Part shown: piece after piece, positions 34,301-43,400 of the stretch
Numbering within the stretch: position 1 is the first letter of the stretch
Layout of the letters: every line of letters begins with the position of its first letter
Source: Cristatella mucedo
Lineage: Eukaryota > Bryozoa > Phylactolaemata > Cristatellidae
Direction of reading: 5' to 3'
DNA length: 64,000 nucleotides
Assembly (NCBI GenBank): GCA_009760855.2
Contig: WPIO01000008.1
Location: 6,008,501-6,072,500 of the forward strand
Notes under the pieces: generated by a model
What the model was told of the DNA's origin: nothing
What the model saw: only the letters and a program-made list of their open reading frames with translations
Database searches by the model: none
Translations under genes and position numbers: made by a program

Positions 34301-37300
34301 GGCCGTTGCAGAATGCCCCTATCTCAGTCGGCGGTGCGAAGTGCCGCTGTCAATGAAAACATCAAGATCAGCAGGAGGAGGAGGAGCAGCAGCAGCAGGA
34401 GCAGCAGTGTCAGCGGCAACAGTACCAGTAAGAGACCAGCAATGCTGTGATGACAGGTCGTCATCTTCTGGCAGACATGATGCTGCCATTGCTAGCATGC
34501 GCCTGTGTAGTTGTAAACGATGAGTTGTGCTCTGCTGACTTGCTGCACATTGATCATCGTACTAAGAATGCCGGTATTCTTGTTAGCAGATCGGAGAGGC
34601 ATGACCACTGCCGCCCCGGAAGCAGCTGTGCTGGTGTCCGCTATCGCTGATGGTGACACACCGACGATCGCTAGGTGAGCAAAAATTGGTTTTAGGCATT
34701 GACCTTCACACCGTACATGCGAAGCAACTGCCTGCCTCCACGTACAGTTGCTTGCTACAGTTACAGTAGTTACACGCAGTTGATTGCTGCTGCGTAAGCT
34801 AGCAGTGGCAGCTGAACTCAAGCTTGTACACAGGGCAGGCTCATTTACGAAGTTTGTTATATGATGCCTGATCGATTGGCCTTCTGTAGTACGCCCCTAT
34901 CGTCCTCGGCTTGTCAAAGCGGCACTGTTAACACAAACATAGGGATCTGCAGCAGCAGCAGCTCCAGTAGCCATCCTATCAAGTCGTGCTATGGTGATGA
35001 GCTGCCCTCGGCTGGCACACTGCCTGCTGCCCGAACTGACACAAGGCTCATTAGCCACAATGAAATGAGTGATAGTGAAAACGACACACTCAGACTGGAC
35101 GATGCCACTGCAGGTAAGGTCAAAGCTAGCCAAAAACTCTGCCCATTTGCCAAAGATCCGTTGGCTTGCCTGCTGGGCTCCTTCCTAATCCAGTGTCAGT
35201 GGCTTGACCCGATGCACTTCCGCTGCAGACAAGACCGGTGACAGCCTGAGTGACATCGAAGAGCTGGAACTCGACCAAGGAGTACCCCACCCTCCAACTG
35301 AGAATGCGGCTCGGCTAGCTGCTGCCAAGAGCCGGCCTCCATCACCAGAACAGCAGTCCGGCCGACGTTTGGCTCGGGCTGTCCAGCTACATAAGGTGAG
35401 CTTGGAGCTGGTTTTTGCCGATCTGCTTTTTCGGCAGGACAGGAGAGCAGGAGATGTAACTACTGAGAAAAGAGCTGCAGGCAAACAGAAAGCCACTGAG
35501 AAAGCATTTCTTATTCATTCAGAGTTGGTGGAGCTGCACCGAGTGGCATAGCACAAGAAAGTGGGAGGAGGCCCAGCTGGCCGTGGGAGGTTTTTTCAGA
35601 GCAGAGCTCCGACCGTGCCGTAGCATTGATCGAGTTCCACAGCTGCCGATCTTCACAGCGGACTGGAGATTGGCGAGTTAAGTGTTTGCTTAAGAGCACC
35701 TGTAGCACCAGAGGTTCGAGCTTCAGAGCTAAGAAGCAGCAAGAATTAGCAACTGCAGCCAAGAGTTTCCTGCAGAAATCTGCTGGAGAACACAAGGCAA
35801 GACAGCAAGAGAGGGATCTATGCCGCATGGAGGAGTTTTTGCTCACGACGGGCTTGGTGAGTGCAAAGCAGGACTCTGCTATGCAGAGCAGTGGGATTCT
35901 GGGAATGGTGGCTCTATGCATTGCACGTGCAAGGCAAAGCTGCCCGGGCTACCAAGATGCATCTGAGGCAGTGAACATCCCCCCAGTGCCCGACAGCTGG
36001 CGCCCTCGTACTAAGCTGTGCTTGTTGCAGAGAATGAAATTATCGAAAAGAGAGAGAGAGAGTTGTCTGCAGCCAGAATCGTATGTGCCTAGCATCAGTA
36101 ATGGGTGCACTCAGTGGTTAGCAGGCAGGGACAGACGTATTGTATGCATGCAGCAGCAGCAGCTGCTGCAGCATTACACAGCAGCAGCTTCGATGAAAAT
36201 AGAAGCCACCAAACCAATTCCCGAATATGTGCTCTAGGAGGACGAATACGGTACTGTTGGAGGCGATGGCGGCAGCAGCAATCGAAGAGTGCAACAGTCT
36301 CAGCATCAGCAGCCTCGGGGTGGAAGGCCTGCCAGTATCAACAGTAGCAGCTGCAAGAGTGGCAAACGTGTAGCAGAGAGTGCTGTCCAGGTAAGGCACA
36401 CGTAAGCAGCTTTCAAAGCACTTGCATGGAAGTCACGTAGAAGCAAGCGTACATCATAGCGTGGCTGCGGCATCAGAGTGCCCCAAGCGACAGTACTTCT
36501 GCTGGAAGGCACAGTGCTGCACACACTTCACTGCAACCACTGGTCAGCTAGCCCAAAGCCCATGGCAAGTATATACTCATTCCATCCAGGATATTATTGA
36601 TTAATTATTATTAATTAATTATAACAATAATATTAGACTTTAACTGCACACTGAGAGAGTTGAATTTGCTTTTTTGGGGACTTTATAGGGGCCCCAAACT
36701 GAATTGCAACCAAAGCCAGAGGCTCTGCTTTATTAGCTTTATGCTGCTGCTACTCTTGTTCTTGGCTCGTGAATGGACCAACAAGCACGAGGCTAGGTCT
36801 TGCTCTTGCTTCAGCAAGCACGACTCTGATGGTCCTTTCGGCCTTACCAGCAGGTCTTTCTCACAAATTCTTTTGTGAGACTTACGCAGTGGTTACGATT
36901 CAGTATAAAATTCACCTCATTACTCTGAGACAGATTAGACCCTAAGATCATCCAAACACACGAACTTCCGCAATAAGAAGCCAGGATAAGGGAAAGTCAT
37001 TGCCAGCCAGTCGGTATGAAACCATGTGAATGCTCAGCTTTACTTACCGTATTCTTTTATCTAGGTGACCTTAACTGACAGCGTTGTCCCGTTGTGCTTT
37101 ATAGGTCGACCTAGATCGCCAGCCCGACGTGACTGCCAGCCATCATGTCATCAGTATGGCCATCGGTGAGAGCCGACTCATCTTTCGATTGCAAGGGCTT
37201 ATGCACTCGCGAGTAATGGTGCATTGTCTTGGCAACAAGTAGCACGGCTGGTCACCATAGGAATGCATAACTCCCTGAATAGTGTTTAGTGTGCCAGGTG

Positions 37301-37423
37301 GAAGGATAGCACAGATGCTGCTGCTGAGGCATGGCCGTTTAAAATTAAAAACTTTAAGAGCCAAGCTTTTGAAAAAAATTGTTGATTTAATATTTCTTTA
37401 ACAATGCAAAAACCAGACTGTTG

Positions 37424-37514
<91 letters not shown>

Positions 37515-40500
37515 CAGAGGATAATAATAATAATCATACATTTGAGAATGTACCCTCAGAGAACTCAATCTCTTTCTAGGCCCTTTACATTTGCTGCAAA
37601 GGAAGCACGATAGGATGGTTAGTGGTAGCATGCTCAATGACAAAAAGCATACCATGGTTAATGATTACATGCACAGGATGCCAGAGCAGACGAAAATAAG
37701 TGACAAGTTAAATATTAGAATTATCATGCGGCAGAGTATTTGGGTTTTCTGCCCACTGGCTATTTGGTAACTGCTTCCACTGACAGTTCAACCTTATTCA
37801 CACAAGCAGTACGGTTTCGATCTTAGAGTATTGTATAATACGAAAACAAATATTTGAAAAAACAAACATACTATGCAAAAAAATATTCAACTTACATGTA
37901 AAATCGAAGGAGAGATGATGCGATGCACTTAGGTATAAGAGTATATATTCACTTGCTGCATACCGATTGAGTTTGATGCAGATGAAAATGTATGCAACCG
38001 GTGAAGGCCAACGGCCATATTTTCGTGCACATAGTGATAACGAGAGGCACGTTGCTTCCTTTTACAGTAATAGAAATTAGGCTGCTGGCACAAGCCTTTC
38101 TCTGTCTTCCCCCTAATCACGAGCTAATGACGATGACTTTGCAGGGCAGCTTTAACATCCTTCGATTGGCCATTGCCAATCGAGATAACTAAGCGAATTC
38201 GCCCGAGTAATATTTTCTTTCATATATAAACATATCTATAAATATCTCTCTTTTTATTATCCCAGCGATCTCTTCTCTAAAAAGTTTGATCACTTAATTT
38301 TGACCTGGCAAAAATTTCGAAGCTCCAAACTCAGGCAACTCGCTGGCAAACCTGAAGCTGCTGGGAATGTAGCAGCAGCTAGAGCACCTGCATCAGCAGA
38401 AGCGGCAGAAGCAGGAAGACAGCAGAAGCGGCAGCAGCTTGCTGTCTCCACCATTGCTGCCACCACACTTCCCAGGCCACCTACTAAATGACTACATTAG
38501 AAGAGCATGCCTGAGCCCGACCACGGCAGCCATTGCAGTGGTTGAATTTCTATATCCTTCTGCTACTGAATCGCTCTCTCTGCCCCATGGCACAGTATCA
38601 TTGAGACCACTACAGCAGGGTGAATTTCAGTACAGCCAGCTGACGTGATCACTCTGCACTGACCAGCTTTATCCATGATAACACTTGGGCTCTTCCTTTC
38701 AGAGTCCCCAAACATCACTGTCGCTACCTCGTCAACGGCTCTAGCTGTGAATCGTGCTCCCGATGCAGTCGACTGCAGGCCTACGATGCCCAGGTGATCG
38801 TCTGCACGTGGCTTTATACTCGGTGCCTCCATGCAGCAGTCATTTGGCTGCAGCTAAATGGCTACATGCAGAGCATACATAAAGAGCGCTTTGCCTTCTG
38901 CTGCTGCATTTTATTGGCAACATCGGTTGCCTGCACCTTTGCAAGGTCCTGCTCTTTGAGCCGCTGCAGTTTGCCTCAATCGTCGAATGCAGAGGGACAA
39001 GCTACAGCCAACTGCAGCTGGAGCACGAGTGGTACCACAAACAGCAGCAACCGAAGCATTGGCAGCAGCTGCAACAGCTGCAGTGGCAGAAACTCCGAGG
39101 ACGGCAGCAGTAGCGATTTGGCCAGCAGAAACACTGCTGCTGCTCCTCGGAATGTCCACAGTAACGATGTTAGCAGTTGCACAACCGCAGTCACCAAAGC
39201 GATAGGTGAGGACAGTGCTTCTGAAATGAGATGGAAATCCTAGCCGAGCCCAGATCTCGGATGCTGAGTCTGTGCTCGTACCCGTGCGAAGCTACTAGCT
39301 GGCCCTCGGCACACATTATGCAACCTAGCTTACACTGCTCAAGCTGTTGTTTTACAGATGCAGATGAAGCAGGCAGCAGCTCTAAGGACACCACAGGGCT
39401 CCAACTGCTGCAGCAGCAGCAGTCGAAAAATGCAATGCGACAGGCTGCTGCAGAGCGCAGGACACACCGGCAAGAGAGACAGCGCCACCGCCAGCTCCTG
39501 CTAGAGCAGTGTGCGGTGAGTGTAGAGCCGGACACTGTTGAACTGAGCAATTCAGAGCAGAACGAAGCAGAGTATGGCAGAGTGCACATCGACGAGCGAC
39601 ACAGTAAGGATCGGAGCAGTGCAGGTCGGTGCAGAGTAGAGCAGAGCCGATTGGAGCACGTCTTCAGAGCAACGAGTCAGAGATGAGCCGAATTGAGCTT
39701 TGCAGGCCGGGAGGGGTGCCTGGCTAGCCGGGCAAGCAACAGTGTCAGCTGCATGAGAAGCAGCAGCATTAGCACAAGCAGGAAGTAGATTCGTGGTTAG
39801 TGCAGGTGGTCGGAGTAATGCACAGGAGAGCTTTGACGCTTGAATTAGCCGAGTCGAGCTTTTTCCGGGTTCAGGCCAAGCAGAAGCTGCACTGAGCAGA
39901 AGCAAGCACAGATGAATAAACCGAGGTAGGACAGAGGAATGACTTGTGCGGTGAATCAGTGCAGCAGAGAGCCTAGCTTAGCTGTCAACGGGTCAAGGGC
40001 AGCCCAGCCCAGCCAAACGAGGCTGCTCTGACCTGAGCAGTGTAGAGCAAACATTGAGCAGCAGTCGTCGGAGCTGGTAGCTATCGCTGGATAAGAGCTG
40101 TATCGGCCGAGTCATTATGGCAGTGATGCAACAGCAAAGTCAAGTGGAGCAAAGAGCAGTGGTGCTTCGCCGAGCCTGGAGCTTCTGGAGCCGGGCAGTG
40201 ACCGAGCAGACTTGTGAACGAGGAGAGCAAGAAAGCAGGTATAGAGAGCTGCAGATCCCATTGACATCGCTTTGTAAGATTCTCTCTAGCTTTCATCGGA
40301 AACTTAAGGTAGCAGCAGCTCAAGCTATCGACAACTCATGGAACTTATTTTGGTCCATGGTGTACTTATGCACAGTGACACTTGGCTTGCTACCACTAAC
40401 CGCTAGATATGCTTCCTTTTACAGGATATGCAAATAGTTTAGATGTAGATTTACTCCTCTTACGGTGCCGTAAACTTGTCATAGCATAATCATTTGCCAC

Positions 40501-41470
40501 ATTTAACACTGTCTAAAGCAAGACTAGTTAGCAGCAGCAGCAGAATCCTTAGCATCAATGCAAAAGCTACGGTACCCATTCTTACTTTTTGTTATTGTCA
40601 ATTACTTGTTCACCAAGAGCGTCCTACAGCAGCAGTGCATTACTATGTGGCTCTACAAGCTGTTCTACTTTGAGTGCCCTTGTGAAACATTGCCGGATTG
40701 TGATCAATAGGTGCAAATGTCTCAGCTCTTCATTCGCTTGTGTCGAATTTATCCTACGACTTTGCTATTTCTAGTGCTTCCCGTCTAGCAGACGTTACTC
40801 CAAAATCTCACACAATTAATAGCTTAATGGTTTATTGACTATCAGGATTCTCTGACGGTGTGCCTATTCGATCAGGTTGACAAAACGTTAATGTTGCCAC
40901 TGATAAGCCGAAACCTTGTTATGGAAGTCGGATGACGAGGCCTTTCTGACAAGAGAATAAGGCCGTAGACCTGCTCTTGGACATTTAACCTTCGCTTGTA
41001 ATGCACTGACTTCTCTTACGCATGGGTAAATCGGGGCATTTCGAATGCAAGTGCACACGAGATAGCATAATCAAGCGTCATGCAGATACACGTGGGACTG
41101 AGTTGGCATCTAGTGATTCCTGTGCTAATTTGTCAACATCATTTGTATCCCTCCTATTTTGGGATTTCGCTAGTCGTCTAATCACACGTCAACGTCTGGC
41201 TGATTGCAGAACAGCTCATTGGCCGAACTACAAGGTGATGTCAAACATTTCTTTGGAGATAATTCAACGATGCTGGATAAAGTAATCAGCTTCGCAGCCC
41301 CGAAAAGGCACGGAATACCATCATACGCAACGGCTGAAAAAAAGTTGTTATATTCCCAGCAAAAGCGACTGCGACTTTTTGAACTACTTCCAACTTATCC
41401 TCAGCTTACAACTTTCGCAAGGCCAACAGGTAGAGGTCACCGTAAAAAACAGCTATTGTTGAAAACCTGA
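28239..41470 (+). CDS. Unrecognised multi-exon gene with triplicated exon module (5' end not found)
   Basis: I do not recognise this gene. Plus-strand exons from about 28.24 to 41.47 kb can be chained with agreeing phases and end at a TGA at 41,468. The N-terminal part has a segment (NYLCYQVLVLYQDKLLANRS, then SKNWQAMLLHL) that weakly recalls Myb/SANT- or MADF-like folds, then a charged coiled-coil region. The middle is Ser/Gln/Ala-rich and is built from repeated exon pairs. The C-terminal exons are more globular and basic. No membrane segment or signal peptide is seen; a nuclear protein is plausible but inferred. A possible stop at 35,551 would split the locus into two tandem paralogues, so whether this is one gene or two is open. 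Confidence 0.55.
28426..28632 (+). CDS. Plus-strand gene, exon g1
   Basis: Acceptor tgctgtag, donor gtgagt, phase 1 to 1. It encodes a Ser/Ala-rich peptide with an internal tandem repeat: DSLAGQLSTPAVTR then DGLTGQLSTAAASQ. Confidence 0.55.
28952..29162 (+). CDS. Plus-strand gene, exon g2, Myb/SANT-like segment
   Basis: Acceptor ctgcatgcag, donor gtgagg, phase 1 to 2. It encodes VLVLYQDKLLANRSTSKNWQ, then LLHLEQLRLVHLLPGQLQQL. The LY...K...KNW...L pattern resembles SANT/MADF-type DNA-binding helices, but the match is weak. The preceding intron is a pyrimidine-rich degenerate repeat. Confidence 0.6.
29680..29872 (+). CDS. Plus-strand gene, exon g3, coiled-coil
   Basis: Acceptor tctgtctgtag, donor gtagcg, phase 2 to 0. 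It encodes FQEQLLRAEHHGLYFKAR, then RSRARLEKDFILALELDRSI and QKKLEFRK, a long charged helix. Confidence 0.65.
29976..30077 (+). CDS. Plus-strand gene, exon g4
   Basis: Acceptor gattttcag, donor gtacgt, phase 0 to 0. It continues the helix: EEMSGKLLADRIYSQSHLEG and CYAEVCKMIEE. Confidence 0.65.
30137..30225 (-). mobile_element. LINE-C tail fragment
   Basis: Antisense ctctcagagaac..., then tttacatgtgctttaaggga; in an intron of the plus-strand gene. Confidence 0.55.
30559..30643. repeat. Cluster of three inverted repeats
   Basis: Arms ggcttgctatg/catagcaagcc (30,559-30,591), tatgagcac/gtgctcata (30,602-30,620) and tgagca/tgctca (30,629-30,643), sharing a GAGCAC..GTGCTC core. In an intron of the plus-strand gene. 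Confidence 0.7.
31739..31830. repeat. AT-rich palindromic microsatellite
   Basis: Alternating ttatata/attatat units with repeated taccattata motifs; nearly all A+T and self-complementary. Confidence 0.9.
33283..33360. repeat. AAAGAT/AAT simple repeat
   Basis: Repeated aaagataaa units grading into (AAT)n. Confidence 0.85.
33897..33945 (+). CDS. Plus-strand gene, candidate short exon
   Basis: Acceptor ctcagtgcag, donor gtatgc, phase 0 to 1, which is what is needed between g4 and the first module. Only 16 codons (LPDRGCGWLPTTPRTQ), so tentative. Confidence 0.3.
34011..34104 (+). CDS. Module copy 1, exon a
   Basis: Acceptor tcatttgcag, donor gtgagc, phase 1 to 2. It encodes PKVLVTDAPAPALAVQVV ... 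TPPTVAR. Homologous to exons at 34,590 and 38,703 by peptide, phase and flanking intron sequence. Confidence 0.6.
34312..34427 (+). CDS. Module copy 1, exon b
   Basis: Acceptor ggccgttgcag, donor gtaaga, phase 2 to 1. It encodes MPLSQSAVRSAAVNENIKIS, then an Arg/Ser run from AGG and AGC codons. Homologous to the exons at 34,890 and 38,970. Confidence 0.55.
34590..34674 (+). CDS. Module copy 2, exon a
   Basis: Acceptor cttgttagcag, donor gtgagc, phase 1 to 2. It encodes DRRGMTTAAPEAAVLVSAI, ending TPTIAR. Confidence 0.6.
34890..35113 (+). CDS. Module copy 2, exon b
   Basis: Acceptor cttctgtag, donor gtaagg, phase 2 to 1. It encodes TPLSSSACQSGTVNTNIGIC, a Ser run, then MSDSENDTLRLDDATA, an acidic Ser-rich end resembling a CK2-type motif. 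Confidence 0.6.
35229..35395 (+). CDS. Module copy 2, exon c
   Basis: Acceptor cgctgcag, donor gtgagc, phase 1 to 0. It encodes DKTGDSLSDIEELELDQG, then a basic helix SGRRLARAVQLHK. The frame also stays open across the next 42 bases, so the short intron is not proven. Confidence 0.6.
35438..35551 (+). CDS. Alternative terminal exon of module copy 2
   Basis: Open from acceptor tcggcag in phase 0: EKRAAGKQKATEKAFLIHSE, then LVELHRVA and TAG at 35,551. Either a true gene end, an alternative 3' exon, or read-through of exon c. Confidence 0.4.
   Translation, partial: DRRAGDVTTEKRAAGKQKATEKAFLIHSELVELHRVA
35695..35856 (+). CDS. Plus-strand gene, coiled-coil exon d
   Basis: Acceptor tgcttaag (or ttccacag at 35,642), donor gtgagt, phase 0 to 0. 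It encodes RAKKQQELATAAKSFLQKSA, then EHKARQQERDLCRMEEFLL, similar in character to exon c of module copy 3. Confidence 0.5.
36238..36390 (+). CDS. Plus-strand gene, exon e
   Basis: Acceptor tgctctag, donor gtaagg, phase 0 to 0. It encodes DEYGTVGGDGGSSNRRVQQS, then CKSGKRVAESAVQ; Gly/Gln/Ser-rich. Confidence 0.55.
37427..37510. repeat. (AG)42 microsatellite
   Basis: A pure AG run followed directly by the 3' tail of an antisense LINE-C copy. It lies in an intron of the plus-strand gene. Confidence 0.97.
37512..37690 (-). mobile_element. LINE-C 3' end
   Basis: Antisense cctcagaggataataataat, then a second copy of the tail motif and gcaaaggaagcacgatagga. It directly follows the (AG)42 run. Confidence 0.82.
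38379..38619 (+). CDS. Plus-strand gene, exon f
   Basis: Acceptor gtagcagcag, donor gtgaat, phase 0 to 1. It encodes LEHLHQQKRQKQEDSRSGSS, a Pro-rich LSPPLLPPHFPGHLLNDYIR, and VVEFLYPSATESLSLPHG. Phase fits exons e and 38,703 exactly. Confidence 0.5.
38703..38793 (+). CDS. Module copy 3, exon a
   Basis: Acceptor ttcctttcag, donor gtgatc, phase 1 to 2. It encodes SPNITVATSSTALAVNRAP ... PTMPR; same length class and end (PT.xR) as the other exon a copies. Confidence 0.55.
38970..39205 (+). CDS. Module copy 3, exon b
   Basis: Acceptor gccgctgcag, donor gtgagg, phase 2 to 1. It encodes LPQSSNAEGQATANCSW, then a long Ser/Asn/Cys/Gly-rich stretch; many agc/cag codons. Confidence 0.55.
39358..39515 (+). 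CDS. Module copy 3, exon c
   Basis: Acceptor gttttacag, donor gtgagt, phase 1 to 0. It encodes DADEAGSSSKDTTGLQLLQ, a Q run, then QAAAERRTHRQERQRHRQLL, a basic Gln/Arg helix. Confidence 0.6.
40081..40308 (+). CDS. Plus-strand gene, penultimate exon
   Basis: Acceptor gagctggtag, donor gtagca, phase 0 to 0, 76 codons. It includes VEQRAVVLRRAWSFWSRAVT and PLTSLCKILSSFHRKLK. Looks globular or helical rather than low complexity. Confidence 0.6.
41210..41470 (+). CDS. Plus-strand gene, terminal exon
   Basis: Acceptor gctgattgcag, phase 0, 86 codons and TGA. It encodes SSLAELQGDVKHFFGDNST, FAAPKRHGIPSYATAEKKLL and a basic end (GRGHRKKQLLLKT). The composition is that of a folded, conserved domain, but I do not recognise the family. 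Confidence 0.6.
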   Translation, partial: NSSLAELQGDVKHFFGDNSTMLDKVISFAAPKRHGIPSYATAEKKLLYSQQKRLRLFELLPTYPQLTTFARPTGRGHRKKQLLLKT

Positions 41471-42659
41471 ATAACCTCTACAAATAGTTGGCTTCAAAGG
41501 AGAGAGATTTCGAACGGAAAGCATGCTCACTGTCCATGCTATTTCAAACGACTTCGGCATCGGAAGCCCTCTTTTCGAGGCAGGAGTTTAAAATTATGTT
41601 GGTACTAGTTTTCGGCTGGTGTGGCCTTTAGGCATTTGGTTTGCTTTACCTGCATGTTTTTGCTTTTTTGTTTATAAATCGTGTGCATATTTTCCGGTCA
41701 CTTTTTCGCTGCGTATCGCTTGCTGTTGCTTACTTCTTGACGAGATAAAGATAAGGCTCTATGTATGCATGCTATTTGGGGGCATGTTCTTGTCGGAGCT
41801 GTATAGCGATGCCGTCGTTATATGAAGTCTTTGCAAAGTATATTTAAGCTTGTCAGCTAAACCAGTAAGCGTGGAGTCGTCAGCATCTTGAGCACACCCT
41901 GTTAGGGCTCTTTTGTCGTCGGCGATTAGAGGAAACCATTCCGACCCACATGACTTCTACTGATCTGTATTTGGCAACTGGCAAGATGAAGTCCAGCAAC
42001 AGCCTTGCCAACCACCATGCAGTAATTCACCAATCGGCAATACCACGCTTGTGCGTTAGATCTGCCATAGCTACTTTTATTATCTAGAAGATTGCTCACA
42101 CACTCATATACAAGTCAATCGAAAAGTAATCGTACAAAGAAAGTCACAATTCCTTAACCCGACTTATAATGAATGCTTCTGGGTGGTCCAGTGAAAGCAA
42201 TTAATGAATAAAAAGTCAGATATTTAAATAGCCTCGTTTTCATCGTGATCAATAATAGCTCGCCTGTGTCGCCTGAGAAGGTTAAATTCATTCAAGCGCA
42301 TTACGAATTACTTTAAGTGCTGCAATAAGTAAGGGCAACTGACATGAACGATATCAAGCTTACATAATCGTGCAAAAGTACACAAGTAGCATTTCAAAGC
42401 ATTTGCAGTTAGTAATAGTATAACGCCGAAGGCTCGGCGGGGTAGGCTTGACCTGCCGCTTACCTAGCGGCGTAGCCTGACGCCTACTGCCGTTCGTTGC
42501 GCGCCAACGCGCAATAAGCTGGCCGCCACGAAACGAGCATTTCTGGCGCTGACCTGCTTACTGTTACTAAAGGGGGTCGTGAGTCCGCGGCGTGAATTGG
42601 AAAGCGAGACACCCAAATTGGGGATTTTACTGAACTTTATTCGCAAGCGCACAAAGTCG

Positions 42660-43400
42660 CTGCGCGTCTAGTTCAGCTTTATCTCCACACGCCTCGCACG
42701 TTCTCAACAGCACCAACACTCTTGCGGAGGGAATACATCTCCACACTGAGCGAGAACCGGAGCCTAAACCCTAACCGGAGAACTAAGACTTCGTTTCCAC
42801 CTGTGCGGAAGGAATGCCCGAAACACACCAACCTAAGCACTCTTGTGGAGTGAATACTTCTCCGCACTGAAGTGCAAGCCGGAGCCTAAACCCTAACCGG
42901 AGAACTAGGACTTCGTTTCCACCTATGCGGAAGGAATACCCCAAACACGCCAACTTAAGCACTCTTGCGGAGGGAATACTTCTCCACACTGAAGCGCGAA
43001 CCCGAGCCTAAACCCTAACCGGAGAACTAGAACTCGGTTTCCACCAGTGCGGCAGGAATACTCCACACACGCCACCTCAAGCACTTTTGCGGAGGGAATA
43101 CTTCTCCACACTGGGGCTGCTTACGTGTATAATGAAAAACGACCCAAATAGACCGAGCCCGAACCCGAGCCTAAACCCTAACCGAAGAACTAGGTCTCGG
43201 TTTCCACCAATGTGGCAGGAATACTCCACACACGCCACCTTAAGCACTCTTGCGGAGGAAACACGTCTCCGCACTTACGCTACTTACATCTATACTGGGG
43301 ACGACCCAAATAGACGGAGCTCAAACTGGAGCCTAAACCCTAACCGGAGAACTAGGCCTCCACACACGTCAACCACGCCTAGCTCGCACCGGCAAATCCT
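42660..43400. repeat. 121-bp minisatellite with telomere-like core
   Basis: About five units, starting at cttgcggagg-like points 42,721, 42,842, 42,964, 43,084 and 43,249. The period is 120-122 bases, and the fourth unit carries an extra block of about 44 bases (acgacccaaatagac), which recurs in the fifth. Each unit holds ccggagcctaaaccctaacc, including CCCTAA. Confidence 0.85.

Noticed and set aside
35626-36237. Reading the whole 203-codon frame as one exon
   Set aside because: Contains a good donor at 35,857, and the later part is low-complexity; shorter exons fit the phases better.
42464-43274. Minus-strand frames in the minisatellite
   Set aside because: The unit length (about 121) is not a multiple of three and the frames are by-products of the array.
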